DNA from: Melioribacter roseus
GTDB taxonomy: Bacteria; Bacteroidota; Ignavibacteria; Ignavibacteriales; Melioribacteraceae
Reading direction: 5' to 3'
Assembly: GCA_020722085.1 (NCBI GenBank)
Contig: DYLN01000004.1
Coordinates: 1 to 60,701, forward strand
DNA length: 60,701 nt
Made by a program: the position numbers and the translations under genes. Shown in pieces: positions 26,548-36,526 of this stretch; the first letter of the stretch is position 1; each line of letters opens with the position of its first letter. The notes under the pieces are model-generated. The model searched no databases and had not been told where the DNA came from. It saw only the letters and a list, made by a program, of their open reading frames with translations.

Positions 26548-27654
26548 TTAATTATCCTGATCCATTAGGATTTCAACTTTCGATAAAGCAGCATTAATAT
26601 TATTGATGCTGATTTGCGCCGCAAGGTTTTTGCTTATTTCCATTATTTTCGTAGACTGTTCACTTCCCGGTGATTCTATTACCACAGGTTTTCCTTTATC
26701 GCTGCCTTCGCGGATTTGCGGATCGATCGGAATATTGCCTAACAGCGGAACACCCATCTCTTTAGATAGTCGTTCACCGCCGCCGTCACCGAATATGTTG
26801 TATCTTTTACCGGTATCGGGAGCGATAAAATAACTCATATTTTCAACTACCCCAAATATAGGAACATTTACTCTCATAAACATTCTAATTGCTTTGCGGA
26901 CATCAATCAATGACACATCCTGAGGTGTTGTAACTACCACTGCACCGCTTAACGGAATTGTTTGAACCAAAGTCAACTGGATATCGCCTGTTCCGGGGGG
27001 GAGGTCAAAAAGTAAATAATCAAGCTCGCCCCAGTGTACGTCGGACATAAATTGTTTTATTGCACCGCTTGCCATTGGACCGCGCCAAATTACGGGAGCG
27101 TCTTCATCGATCAAAAATCCTATTGACATTAATTTGATCCCGTAGTTTTCAAGTGGAACCATCTTTGCAGTTTGAACGTCCTGATAAATTTTAGGCTTTC
27201 CCTGAATGCCAAGCATCATTGGAATGCTCGGTCCGTAAATATCGGCGTCAATGAGACCTACTTTGGCTCCTTGTTTTGCCAGAGCCAAAGCAAGATTTAC
27301 AGCAACTGTGCTTTTACCTACGCCGCCTTTCCCGCTTGCAACAGCGATCGTATTTTTTACTCCGGGCAGTATTTGATTCTTGACAGCATTTTGATTTGTC
27401 CTGACGTTTGATGTCATTTCTACTTTCACATCATTAACAGACGGGAAATCTTTTTTGACAACATTGATACAGTCTTCTTTTATTTTGTCTTTCAGAGGAC
27501 AAGCGGGAGTAGTTAACTCAACTGTAAACGATACATTAGAACCGTCTATTTTTAAGTTTTTCACCATGTTCAATGTGACAATATCTTTTCGTAAATCCGG
27601 ATCGACCACCTGTCTCAAAGAATTCATTAATGATTCTACAGAAATTTTAGACAT
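26548..27654 (-). CDS. Mrp/NBP35-type Fe-S carrier ATPase
   Basis: 368 residues from the ATG at 27654. The upstream ATG at 27663 abuts AGGAG directly, whereas 27654 has the same AGGAG at proper spacing. An N-terminal MIP18/DUF59-like domain (residues 1-85) is followed by the P-loop ATPase with deviant Walker A ASGKGGVGKSTVAVNLA near 106 and DLPPGTGD near 210. No C-terminal CxxC pair is evident, although many family members carry one. Likely function is Fe-S cluster transfer. It is followed by the NifU-like gene. Confidence 0.92.
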   Translation of the reverse strand: MSKISVESLMNSLRQVVDPDLRKDIVTLNMVKNLKIDGSNVSFTVELTTPACPLKDKIKEDCINVVKKDFPSVNDVKVEMTSNVRTNQNAVKNQILPGVKNTIAVASGKGGVGKSTVAVNLALALAKQGAKVGLIDADIYGPSIPMMLGIQGKPKIYQDVQTAKMVPLENYGIKLMSIGFLIDEDAPVIWRGPMASGAIKQFMSDVHWGELDYLLFDLPPGTGDIQLTLVQTIPLSGAVVVTTPQDVSLIDVRKAIRMFMRVNVPIFGVVENMSYFIAPDTGKRYNIFGDGGGERLSKEMGVPLLGNIPIDPQIREGSDKGKPVVIESPGSEQSTKIMEISKNLAAQISINNINAALSKVEILMDQDN

Positions 27655-27850
27655 ACCAATCATCTCCTTTCTTTAGTATACAAAATTATGGAAATAATAA
27701 ACCTTTTTCATAGTCAAATAAAAAGAATATGATAAAAATAATCTGTGTTCAATGCCGGTTTTAAACATCCAATAAATAATCGGAATTATACATTTATTAA
27801 GTGACTGATAATGTATATTTAATATCACATGAAAATAAATTTATATTATC

Positions 27851-27879
27851 TTGACTATTAATTTAAGCATGCTTAAATT
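27851..27879 (+). promoter_or_regulatory. Promoter overlapped by a 20-bp palindromic operator (DtxR type)
   Basis: TTGACT at 27851-27856, a 17-nt spacer and TAAATT at 27874-27879 form a sigma-70-like promoter ending 23 nt before the regulator ATG. A perfect 20-bp palindrome, AATTTAAGCATGCTTAAATT (27860-27879), covers the spacer and the -10. Its size, position and half-site layout are what a dimeric DtxR/MntR-family repressor would bind, and the first gene encodes one. Autoregulation is inferred. Confidence 0.7.
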
Positions 27880-27902
27880 TATGTCGAAAAATTTGGCATT
27901 TT

Positions 27903-28577
27903 ATGTCTACTATTTCAAAAGAAAATTACCTTAAAGCGATATATCAGAATTTATCCTTAGGAGTTGCTGCAACGACCTCAAAGCTGTCAAATGATCTTGA
28001 AGTTTCTAATGCTGCAATCAGCGATATGGCAAAAAAGCTTTCCAAAGAAGGGTTAATCTCTTATGAAAAATATAAAGGCATGGTTCTTACAAAAGAAGGG
28101 AAAAAAATTGCGCTGGATGTAATAAGAAGGCATCGTCTTTGGGAAGCTTTTTTAGCAAAAGTTTTAGGAATACCGTGGGGGGAAGTTCACAACGAAGCAG
28201 AACGACTCGAACATCACTCGTCCGAAGAACTAATTAATAAAATCGATGAATATCTGGGGTATCCGGATTTTGATCCGCATGGTGATCCAATACCCCGAAG
28301 CAACGGCAATTTGCCCGATGCTCCCAAATTTATTCCTCTGACAAAAACCAAAGTGGGAACAGCGTATAAAATTGCCCGTGTTAATGATAAAAATACTGAC
28401 TTAATCAGGTACTTTACGAAAATTGGACTGAAAATAAATGGTAAACTTAAAGTTGTTGACAGACTTTCTTTTGATGATTCTCTTCATGTTGAAATTAATG
28501 GTAGACCGTTCACGTTCAGCGAAAAAATTGCAGCTAACATTTTTGTGAATGAGTATAATCCGGAGACTGAAAAATGA
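27903..28577 (+). CDS. DtxR/MntR-family metal-dependent regulator
   Basis: 224 residues. Winged-helix domain (1-70: VAATTSKLSNDLEVSNAAIS) then the dimerisation and metal-binding domain. Metal ligands line up as H77, E81, H96, E100, E103 and H104, closer to MntR (E-x-x-E-H) than to DtxR, which has Cys at the E100 position. The conserved DPHGDPIP is at 124-131. The C-terminal part from about 145 resembles an SH3/FeoA-like domain. Cotranscription with feo genes argues for iron sensing. The stop overlaps the next gene (ATGA). Confidence 0.9.
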   Translation: MSTISKENYLKAIYQNLSLGVAATTSKLSNDLEVSNAAISDMAKKLSKEGLISYEKYKGMVLTKEGKKIALDVIRRHRLWEAFLAKVLGIPWGEVHNEAERLEHHSSEELINKIDEYLGYPDFDPHGDPIPRSNGNLPDAPKFIPLTKTKVGTAYKIARVNDKNTDLIRYFTKIGLKINGKLKVVDRLSFDDSLHVEINGRPFTFSEKIAANIFVNEYNPETEK

Positions 28578-29608
28578 GTCCAGCAACTTTATTGATTATT
28601 GGGATTATCATCTTATCAGCTTTTGCGTTTGTAATTTGGCCCGACAGAGGGATTCTCGCAAGGTGGAAAAAGATTAGGGTTGATTCTAAAAGAGTTTTTA
28701 TAGAGGACGCGTTAAAGCATCTGTATGATTGCGAGTACAAAAATACAGTGTGTACATTAAACGGCATTGCAAATTTTTTAGGTATCTCCAACGAAAAAGC
28801 TTCCAGACTTGCTAATCTTTTGCTTGAAATGAAACTTGTAAACATTCTTGAGAATTCAATTCAGCTTACTGCCGAAGGGAGATCATACGCATTAAGGGTC
28901 ATTCGCATACACCGTTTGTGGGAAAGATATTTAGCCGACCAAACGAGTCTCGGTTCAACCGAATGGCACAAGGAAGCCGAGCTTAAAGAGCATTCGTTAA
29001 GCGAATCACAGGTTAATGAATTAGCTGCTCAGCTTGGTAATCCGCTTAACGATCCGCACGGTGATCCTATCCCTTCTGAAGAATTGCAAATGCCTGAAAA
29101 AAGAGGTGAGCCGATCTCGGCGCTTAAAAACGGCGAGTTTGCAACAATAATTCATCTTGAAGATGAGCCTAAAGAAATCTATGCACAGCTCGTAGCCGAA
29201 GGATTGTATCCGGGCATGCAAATTCGAATGCTCGATCAAAATGCATTGCGCGTTATATTTGAAGCAGACGGTGAAGAAACTGTGCTTGCTCCGGTGTTTG
29301 CAGCAAACATTACTGTTATTCCTATTAAAGAAAAAGAAAATATTCAAGAGTCGTTTCATACATTGTCCTCTTTGAAAAAAGGGGAGTCCGCTGTAGTCGC
29401 CGGAATTTCAAATGCTATGAGAGGATTACAGCGCCGCCGTTTGTTTGATTTTGGTTTAGTGCCGGGGACCAAAATTACAGCCATGATGGACAGCTTTGGC
29501 GGTGACCCCATAGCTTATGAAATACGTAGTTCAATAATAGCCTTAAGAAAAAATCAAACAGATTTTATTTATGTAAAAGATGTAGAAAGGAGAAGTAAAA
29601 ATGTTTGA
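28574..29608 (+). CDS. Membrane-anchored DtxR-like protein fused to two FeoA domains
   Basis: 344 residues. One N-terminal transmembrane helix (4-22), a second complete DtxR-type winged helix and metal domain (about 40-165; H113, E117, H132, E136, E139, H140 and DPHGDPIP), then two FeoA/SH3-like domains (about 180-252 and 262-337; the second has [19 protein letters not shown], the classic FeoA pattern). It starts in an ATGA overlap with the soluble regulator. The architecture suggests either a membrane-tethered iron sensor or a FeoA subunit with a regulatory head that docks on FeoB. DNA binding from the membrane is unproven. Confidence 0.85.
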   Translation: MSPATLLIIGIIILSAFAFVIWPDRGILARWKKIRVDSKRVFIEDALKHLYDCEYKNTVCTLNGIANFLGISNEKASRLANLLLEMKLVNILENSIQLTAEGRSYALRVIRIHRLWERYLADQTSLGSTEWHKEAELKEHSLSESQVNELAAQLGNPLNDPHGDPIPSEELQMPEKRGEPISALKNGEFATIIHLEDEPKEIYAQLVAEGLYPGMQIRMLDQNALRVIFEADGEETVLAPVFAANITVIPIKEKENIQESFHTLSSLKKGESAVVAGISNAMRGLQRRRLFDFGLVPGTKITAMMDSFGGDPIAYEIRSSIIALRKNQTDFIYVKDVERRSKNV

Positions 29609-30386
29609 TCAAAGCGCTTGTGCTGCATGTCCTGCTCACAATATAAATAATCTTGTAAAGCTTGGAATAGATATGAAGAATTTTGATTATGTCGTTGCTC
29701 TTGCCGGCAATCCTAATACCGGTAAAAGTACTGTCTTTAATGCTCTGACCGGATTAAAACAGCATACGGGAAACTGGCCTGGGAAAACCGTTACACGTGC
29801 AGAAGGAGGTTTTAAGTATGGAACTAAAAAATATAAGATTGTTGACCTGCCGGGTACATATTCACTTCTATCCACAAGTGTTGACGAGGAAATTGCCCGT
29901 GATTTTATTCTTTTTGGTCAGCCCGATGTAACGGTTATTATAGCAGATGCAACCAGACTGGAAAGAAACTTGAATCTTGTACTTCAGGTATTGGAGATAA
30001 CCGATAGAGCAGTTTTATGTCTGAACTTAATTGATGAAGCCCAAAGGCATAGAATCAAAATTGATGATAGAGCACTGTCTAAGGAATTGGGGATTCCCGT
30101 TATTCCGACAGCGGCGAGACAGAATTTAGGTATTCCAGAATTACTAAAAGCAATTGACGAGGTAGCAACCGGAATTTATGTCTGTCGCCCCCATAGAATT
30201 ACTGCAGAATTTAGAAAAGTATCTCGTGCAGTGAACGATCTTCAGAAAAAAATTTCCAGAGAATTTCCGGGCTTGCCTAATACAAGATGGATTGCACTAA
30301 GGCTTCTCGAAGGTGATCAAAAAATTATTAATGCACTCAAAACCGGGGAATTACAAAATCTTGCGGTAAACACAGTGCCGGATTGA
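29601..30386 (+). CDS. feoB: FeoB, GTPase half (separate gene)
   Basis: 261 residues covering the cytosolic G domain and helical (GDI-like) domain of the ferrous iron transporter. G1 GNPNTGKST is near 36-44, G3 [10 protein letters not shown] near 82-91 and G4 NLID near 139. An N-terminal C7-x2-C10-x2-H13 metal-like motif precedes the G domain. The ATG overlaps the FeoA-fusion stop by 8 nt and has GAAAGGAG upstream. The reading ends where the FeoB membrane part would normally continue; the next gene has its own ribosome site, so this is a true split. Confidence 0.9.
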   Translation: MFDQSACAACPAHNINNLVKLGIDMKNFDYVVALAGNPNTGKSTVFNALTGLKQHTGNWPGKTVTRAEGGFKYGTKKYKIVDLPGTYSLLSTSVDEEIARDFILFGQPDVTVIIADATRLERNLNLVLQVLEITDRAVLCLNLIDEAQRHRIKIDDRALSKELGIPVIPTAARQNLGIPELLKAIDEVATGIYVCRPHRITAEFRKVSRAVNDLQKKISREFPGLPNTRWIALRLLEGDQKIINALKTGELQNLAVNTVPD

Positions 30387-30396
30387 GAGGTGAGTG

Positions 30397-31830
30397 ATGA
30401 ACAGACTAATAAATAATTCAAAGGATCTGATATTAGCTTCGGCTAATAAAATGCGTTGGGAAATAGGCGAAAGTCTGCATGATTCAATTATCGAAGCTAT
30501 TTACAAAGATGCAGAAAAAATCGCTTCCCGGGTTGTAATAAAAGATCAAGCAAAACCAAAATTTGATTGGGACAGTACTATCGACAGGCTTGTAACAAGC
30601 AGAGTACTCGGACTGCCGATAATGGTTCTTTTGCTTTCGGTGGTATTTTATATTACAATTGTCGGTGCTAATTATCCTTCGGATTTAATTGCCGATGTTT
30701 TAATAGGGAAGATTTATCCATGGCTTAAGTCAACGGCGGCGGCTTTGTCGGTACCGAGTTGGATTTCTGGTGTAAGTATAGACGGAGCGTATCTTGCAAT
30801 GGCTTGGGTAGTCAGTGTAATGCTTCCTCCAATGGCAATTTTTTTCCCCATGTTTACATTGCTTGAAGATTTTGGTTATTTGCCGCGTGTTGCTTTTAAT
30901 CTTGACGGAATTTATAAAAAAGTAGGTGCTCATGGGAAACAAGCTTTAACAATGAGTATGGGATTCGGATGCAATGCAGCCGGTGTAATTGCTGCCAGAA
31001 TAATAGACAGCCCGCGCGAAAGATTGATTGCAATAATTACTAATAATTTTTCTTTGTGCAACGGACGCTGGCCTACTCAAATACTGATTGCTACAATTTT
31101 TATAGGAGGTGCTGTACCGGCTTATCTTGCAGGTGTAGTCTCCGCTGCCTCGGTAGTTTTTATTGCAGTTCTTGGCATTGCATTCAGCTTCCTGGTTTCG
31201 TGGGGATTGTCTAAAACAATTTTGAGAGGTGAAGCTTCCACATTTTCACTTGAACTGCCGCCATACCGTCCCCCCCGTATACTGCAAACTCTTTATACAT
31301 CGCTAATAGATAGAACCATATTTGTACTTAGGCGAGCAGTTATTTTTGCATTGCCGGCAGGAGTTGTTATCTGGCTTGTGGCAAATGTTAAAATAGATGG
31401 GATAAGTATAGCTGAGTATTTTATTGACTCTGTTAATCCCTTCGCTTTTTTGCTTGGGTTAAACGGAGTAATTTTATTAGCGTATGTAATTGCTATTCCT
31501 GCAAATGAAATAGTAATTCCGACAGTTTTAATGTTGACTGTTCTGGTTGCCAAACTCCACGGAATTGGCGCCGGTGCCGGAGTAATGTTTCAAACAGATT
31601 CTATTTCTGATACTGCTTCGGTTTTACAGACAGGAGGCTGGACTTTGCTTACCGGAATTAATTTGATGCTCTTCAGTCTTCTTCACAATCCCTGTTCAAC
31701 AACAATTTATACAATTTACAAGGAAACCAAGAGTATAAAATGGGCGATTGTTTCAACGCTGCTGCCAATTTTGCTTGGTTTTATTGTTACTTTTTTTGTA
31801 GCTCAGATTTGGAGATTATTCGTTAATTAA
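30397..31830 (+). CDS. feoB: FeoB, membrane permease half (separate gene)
   Basis: About 477 residues from the ATG at 30397 (GTG at 30394 is also open), preceded by GAGAGG 6 nt upstream. Cytosolic N-terminal helix, then multiple membrane helices with the two Gate repeats and the core motif [14 protein letters not shown] near 190; [15 protein letters not shown] is also FeoB-like. It completes the GTPase half 10 nt upstream. Together they should import Fe2+ across the inner membrane. Confidence 0.92.
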   Translation: MNRLINNSKDLILASANKMRWEIGESLHDSIIEAIYKDAEKIASRVVIKDQAKPKFDWDSTIDRLVTSRVLGLPIMVLLLSVVFYITIVGANYPSDLIADVLIGKIYPWLKSTAAALSVPSWISGVSIDGAYLAMAWVVSVMLPPMAIFFPMFTLLEDFGYLPRVAFNLDGIYKKVGAHGKQALTMSMGFGCNAAGVIAARIIDSPRERLIAIITNNFSLCNGRWPTQILIATIFIGGAVPAYLAGVVSAASVVFIAVLGIAFSFLVSWGLSKTILRGEASTFSLELPPYRPPRILQTLYTSLIDRTIFVLRRAVIFALPAGVVIWLVANVKIDGISIAEYFIDSVNPFAFLLGLNGVILLAYVIAIPANEIVIPTVLMLTVLVAKLHGIGAGAGVMFQTDSISDTASVLQTGGWTLLTGINLMLFSLLHNPCSTTIYTIYKETKSIKWAIVSTLLPILLGFIVTFFVAQIWRLFVN

Positions 31831-31847
31831 TTTAATAGAGGGGATAT

Positions 31848-32957
31848 ATGATTGATTCTTCCACAAAAAAAATGTGGCTCCGTCATTTGCAGGGCGAAAT
31901 CGATTCAGGTTATTTATATCGTGTACTGGCGGGACTAATCGATGATGAAAAAAAGAAAAAAGTTTATCTGCAGATTGCTGAAATTGAGGACAAACATGCG
32001 GATGCTTGGAGAAATCAATTTCATTTAAGTGGATTAAAAAATTTAATTTCCGGTCCATCTGCTAAAGCAAGGATTTTTGCATTGTATTCAAAAAAATTTG
32101 GTACTTCTTTGCTTGAACAGCACATGCTGAGGAATGAAGCTTCGGAGGTGAAAAGTTATTTTGAACTTTACAACAAAGCTTCTGAAAAGTCTACTAAGTC
32201 AATTGCGCTTCAGCTTGCAAGAGATTCTGCCGAACATGCAAACAGCTTAATGAAAACTGACAGCGTTTCTGAAGAACCATGGCACAGCTCCGAATCCGGA
32301 GGCTTACTTAGAAATGTTGTATACGGATTTAACGACGGCTTAACTGCAAACTTTGGTTTAATTGCAGGCATGATTGGCGCAGCAGCGCATCCGCAAATAA
32401 TTTTAATTTCCGGGATGGCTGGAATGATTGCAGATGCACTTTCTATGGGATCTTCAGGTTATCTTGCAGCAGTCAGCGAAAAAGAGGTGTATGATTATGA
32501 ACGGAAGATGGAAGCCGAAGAAATAAAGTTAATGCCGGAATTGGAAACGGAAGAATTGGCTTTGATTTATGAGTCGAAAGGTTTGGATGGAACAGAAGCC
32601 CGTAAACGTGCAATTGAAGCGATGAAAAATCCGGAGCAGGTTCTGGAAGATAAAGTTAAGGAAGAACTCGGAATAGTCGAGCGCTCTCAAAGTCCGATTA
32701 AGGAAGGATGGGTTACCGGAACTGCAACTGCTATTGGAGCTTTGATTCCGGTGTTCCCTTTCTTCTTTTTTTCTGGAAGTTTTGGTATCTGGACTTCCTT
32801 TGTAATTTCGATGATAGCACATTTTGGTGTTGGAGCGGCGAGAAGCTTTTTTACCGGAAGAGGAATTTTTAGAAGCGGCTTTGATATGTTTGTGGTTGGT
32901 TTTGGCGTTGCTGCAGTCGGCTACATAATCGGCGAACTTATCCTAAAATTTTTATAA
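31848..32957 (+). CDS. Ferritin-like/VIT1 fusion (MbfA-type iron or manganese exporter)
   Basis: 369 residues. The N-terminal rubrerythrin-like diiron domain (1-145) has E17 and E47-x2-H50, and a second E-H pair in RDSAEHANSL. It is followed by a VIT1/CCC1-type membrane domain (NVVYGFNDGLTANFGLIAG near 155 and four or more helices). Such fusions are known as membrane-bound ferritins that export iron and protect against peroxide. AGAGGGG precedes the ATG. Placing an exporter in the same operon as a Feo importer suggests control of both flux directions. Confidence 0.9.
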   Translation: MIDSSTKKMWLRHLQGEIDSGYLYRVLAGLIDDEKKKKVYLQIAEIEDKHADAWRNQFHLSGLKNLISGPSAKARIFALYSKKFGTSLLEQHMLRNEASEVKSYFELYNKASEKSTKSIALQLARDSAEHANSLMKTDSVSEEPWHSSESGGLLRNVVYGFNDGLTANFGLIAGMIGAAAHPQIILISGMAGMIADALSMGSSGYLAAVSEKEVYDYERKMEAEEIKLMPELETEELALIYESKGLDGTEARKRAIEAMKNPEQVLEDKVKEELGIVERSQSPIKEGWVTGTATAIGALIPVFPFFFFSGSFGIWTSFVISMIAHFGVGAARSFFTGRGIFRSGFDMFVVGFGVAAVGYIIGELILKFL

Positions 32958-32977
32958 AACTAAACAGAGATAATTTC

Positions 32978-33780
32978 TTGATTAAACTGATTTCTGTTAA
33001 ACTACGTTGCAGTTTGCTTTTTGTGTTGATATTTTTTTCCGGCAAAAATTTATACTCGCAGAGAAAAACACCTCCTTTAATTACTGACCGTCCGGATAAA
33101 ACTGAATCACCCAATTCTGTTGTACCTGGCTTTATTCAATTTGAAACCGGATTCTTATACGAAAAAACAGAATTTGAGCAGCTTAATTACAAATTGGATG
33201 CTTTTACGCTGGGGAGTTCACTGCTAAGAATCGGTTTAATAAAAAATCTTGAGCTGAGATTTGGCGGTGAGTATCTTGTTAATAAATTTACGATAGATAA
33301 TTCAACACAGAATATAAATGGGATAAATGCAGTTAATGCAGGCGTTAAATTTCAGTTTCTGGAAGAGTCAAATCAAGTGCCTGCTTCAGCATTAATTATT
33401 GAGGTTGAATTGCCGGTGGGGGGCCTGACCTACGACCATCGGAAGCAGAGCCTGTAGTAATTTTTTCAATTTCACGTACTGTAGGAACAAATGGCTCCAC
33501 AGGATTAAATATTGGGGCTTCCAGCAACAGCAATACTAAAAAAATTGATTACCTTTTCACTTACACTTTCGGATATAATTTTGACACAAACTTCGGGATG
33601 TTCCTGGAGTATTTTGGTTTTTTTGCCCCCGCTACTGCACCGCTTCATAACATTGACGGCGGTTTAACGTATCTGCTCATGTCTAATCTTCAACTGGATG
33701 TTTCCGCTGGAACAAAGTTAAATGGAGAGGGGAATTATTGGTTTATTTCTTCCGGACTGACAATTCGTCTGCCGAGATAA
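32978..33780 (+). pseudogene. Outer-membrane beta-barrel-type protein, frameshifted at a G tract
   Basis: A TTG start at 32978 gives a signal peptide and a barrel-like sequence (PPLITDRPDKTESPNSVV, then alternating strands) that reads into a premature TAG at 33455-33457. After a run of six G (33418-33423) the other frame continues without a stop (from PDLRPSEAEPVVIFSISRT, about 33424) to TAA at 33778-33780, ending IRLPR. One extra G would restore a single frame of about 267 residues. The family looks like the transporter/phenol-degradation MetA-like barrels. It could be a sequencing error, a real lesion or a phase-variable switch. Last gene of the iron operon; ppk ends 1 nt away on the other strand. 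Confidence 0.7.
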
Positions 33781-33781
33781 T

Positions 33782-35917
33782 TTACAGCTTTGTTTCCTTG
33801 TGGATCAATTTTTTTGCCTGCTCCGCTGTTTGTTTAATCAGCCATTCCTGGTAATTAAAGTCTTTTTCGTAGTATACTTTGTGGTTATATACATAATTGC
33901 CAGAGGGGAGCAGCACACGTGCTTTTTGATTGTCTTCTAATGCTTTCATTAACACATTTTCTATAATCATTTTTTTCAGTTCTTCATCTTCTATCGGGAA
34001 TGTGGTCTCAACACGTCTGTCGAGATTTCTTTGCATAATATCTGCACTGCTGGCAAAAACTTTTTCTTCTCCATTGCTATAAAAATAGTACACGCGGTTG
34101 TGCTCTAATAATCTACCGACAATGCTTATAACACGAATGTTTTCACTTAATCCAGGCTGTTGTGGAATTAAACAGCAGATGCCTCTTACAATCAGGTCAA
34201 TAGTTACTCCTTTTTGAGATGCATCATATAAAGCAGCAATTATAAAAGGATCAACCAGAGCATTTAATTTTAGTATGATGCGTCCTTTCCCATAACGTTT
34301 TACATTGTTAATCTCGTTTTCAATAAGTTCAATGATTTTTTCTCTTGTATTTATTGGTGAAACGAGGAGTTTGTTAAATTTTTTTTTCTCGGAATAACCT
34401 GTCAAAAAATTAAATATTTCGGAGACATCGGAGCAGATTTGTTCATCAGCGGTAAAAAGACCAATATCTGTATAAAGCTTTGCAGTAGTGGGATTATAAT
34501 TTCCTGTACTGATATGAGCATATTTTTGAACACCGTCAAGTTCTTTTCTAACAACCAAAGTCATTTTTGCGTGTGTTTTTAATCCTATGAGTCCGTAGAC
34601 AACATGTACACCGGCTTTTTCAAGTTCTCTCGCCCAATAAATATTATTTTCTTCATCGAATCTTGCTTTTAATTCAACAAGAACGGCAACTTGTTTTTTC
34701 CTTTCGGCAGCTTCTATTAGATATTTAACAACCGGTGAGTTTTGTCCTATTCTGTAAAGAGTCTGTTTTATTGCAAGCACATCAGGATCACGCGAAGCTT
34801 CTTTAATAAACTCTATCACAGGCGTAAATGAATCGTATGGATGATGAAGCAGTATGTCTTTTTTCTTTATTTGCAAAAAAATATTTTCCTCATCGTCAGA
34901 TATGATAGAAATTGCTGGATGAAACGGTTTTTCTTTTAGATGAGGAAGGGGTAAGTCGCACAACTGCAGTACATCGCTCAGACCCAAATTTCCGTCAATA
35001 ATATGGACATCATGCCGGTTTATTTCCAAGTTTTCTATAAGTGTATCGATCATAAAATCTGGCATGCTTTTCTGCACTTCGAGTCTCACGACAGAGCCGA
35101 ATTTTCTTTGTTTAATATTTTCCTCAATAACCTCCAAAAGATCGTCGGCTTCATCTTCCTGTATTTCTAAGTCGGTATCTCTTGTTATTCTGAATCGATG
35201 GGCTTCAAGTATTTTGTGTCCGTGAAAAAGTTTCGATAGATTTTCTTTAATTAAATCTCCCAGCCATATAAATTTTGCAATGTAATCTGAGTTGCCGTTT
35301 CTTCTGTCTGGTTTAAGGATATGATCAATTCTCACTAGTCTTGGCAGAATGTTCGGCACTTTAACGCGTGCAAAATGTCTTTCGCCTTTTGCGGTTTCCA
35401 CCAGTATTGCAAAGCTTAGACTTAGGTTAGATATGTAGGGAAAAGGTCTGCCTGGGTCAAAAGCTAAAGGTGTCAAGACAGGGAAAATCTCTTTTGAAAA
35501 ATACTGATCGAGGGCTTCTTTTTCATCGGCATGAAGTTCACTAAGATTACAAATAAAAATTTTATTTTTTTCTAATTCTGGAATTATAGTGTTATGCCAG
35601 TATTGATAAATTGTTGTCAGCATTGGTTGGACGGTATTTTCAATTATTTTAAGCTGATCGAGCGGTGTTAAGCCGTCTATAGATAATTCGATAATATTTG
35701 CGCGAACCTGCTCTTTCAGACCCGATACCCGGATCATGTAAAATTCGTCAAGATTGGAAAAAAAAATTGAAATAAATCTTATTCTCTCCAAAAGCGGAAG
35801 CTGGGGATTTGTTGCTTCTTCAAGAACACGACGGTTAAATTCCAGCCAGCTTTTTTCACGATTAAAAAAGTTGTTCGGATTGAAATATTTCGACAAGTAT
35901 TCTTTAGTCAATTGCAT
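33782..35917 (-). CDS. ppk: Polyphosphate kinase 1
   Basis: 711 residues. Polymerises ATP gamma phosphate into polyphosphate. The N domain begins FNREKSWLEFNRRVLEEA. The phosphohistidine region is KYAHISTGNYNPTTAKLYTD near 455-475, and the later histidine and arginine set appears in the C-terminal half with RRVETTFPI. Full length and intact. It converges on the frameshifted outer-membrane gene with a gap of 1 nt, so their transcripts must overlap. Confidence 0.97.
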   Translation of the reverse strand: MQLTKEYLSKYFNPNNFFNREKSWLEFNRRVLEEATNPQLPLLERIRFISIFFSNLDEFYMIRVSGLKEQVRANIIELSIDGLTPLDQLKIIENTVQPMLTTIYQYWHNTIIPELEKNKIFICNLSELHADEKEALDQYFSKEIFPVLTPLAFDPGRPFPYISNLSLSFAILVETAKGERHFARVKVPNILPRLVRIDHILKPDRRNGNSDYIAKFIWLGDLIKENLSKLFHGHKILEAHRFRITRDTDLEIQEDEADDLLEVIEENIKQRKFGSVVRLEVQKSMPDFMIDTLIENLEINRHDVHIIDGNLGLSDVLQLCDLPLPHLKEKPFHPAISIISDDEENIFLQIKKKDILLHHPYDSFTPVIEFIKEASRDPDVLAIKQTLYRIGQNSPVVKYLIEAAERKKQVAVLVELKARFDEENNIYWARELEKAGVHVVYGLIGLKTHAKMTLVVRKELDGVQKYAHISTGNYNPTTAKLYTDIGLFTADEQICSDVSEIFNFLTGYSEKKKFNKLLVSPINTREKIIELIENEINNVKRYGKGRIILKLNALVDPFIIAALYDASQKGVTIDLIVRGICCLIPQQPGLSENIRVISIVGRLLEHNRVYYFYSNGEEKVFASSADIMQRNLDRRVETTFPIEDEELKKMIIENVLMKALEDNQKARVLLPSGNYVYNHKVYYEKDFNYQEWLIKQTAEQAKKLIHKETKL

Positions 35918-35996
35918 TGTGCAGATTAATTTAATACGTGCGAATATATATTTTTTTTGAATGAATTACTGCCGAAAAGAAGGGACAGGGAATTAA

Positions 35997-36485
35997 TTAC
36001 TCTTTTAATTTTACCGCTGAGACGAAGTTATCAAGGTCATAGTCAATGCTTTTTTCGGGCATTGGCAGTCGCTTGATTTTGACTTTGGCTTTTGCAAAGA
36101 AATGTTCGGCAAGGGTATCGTGATAATCGGAAAAAATTACGACTTCTTTTATTCCTGCTGTAATTAAAGCCTTTGAACAGTTTGTGCAGGGCATATTAGT
36201 AATGTATGCAGTAGCGCCTTGTGTACTTATTCCGTGTGATGAACATTGGAGTATAGCGTTCATTTCAGCGTGAATTGTACGAACACAATGGTTATCAACA
36301 ATCATGCAGCCAACGTCTTCACAATGGTCATCGCCCGGTATAGAGCCATTGTAACCGGTGGATAAAATTTGTTTGTCCTTAACCAGAACACATCCGCAAT
36401 GCATTCTTGGGCAAGTTGCTCTTTCGGATACGAGCATCGCAACTTTAAGAAAATATTCGTCCCACGAAGGACGTTTTGGTTTCAT
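35997..36485 (-). CDS. dCMP deaminase-family cytidine deaminase
   Basis: 162 residues. Zinc-dependent deaminase fold with RTIHAEMNAILQ (HAE, catalytic glutamate) near 69-80 and MPCTNCSKAL (PCxxC) near 98-107. An additional zinc-like set is formed by CPRMHCGC near 21 and HCEDVGC near 54, typical of the dCMP deaminase/ComEB branch, so deamination of dCMP to dUMP is likely. Product confirmation would need a family tree. Confidence 0.92.
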   Translation of the reverse strand: MKPKRPSWDEYFLKVAMLVSERATCPRMHCGCVLVKDKQILSTGYNGSIPGDDHCEDVGCMIVDNHCVRTIHAEMNAILQCSSHGISTQGATAYITNMPCTNCSKALITAGIKEVVIFSDYHDTLAEHFFAKAKVKIKRLPMPEKSIDYDLDNFVSAVKLKE

Positions 36486-36526
36486 AAGAAGAAATAGTTA
36501 TTAAAGATTAGTCAAATATAAACAAC

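Noticed and set aside
33598-33780. Separate small gene
   Set aside because: It is the C-terminal part of the frameshifted barrel protein, continuous with the frame that is open from about 33424.
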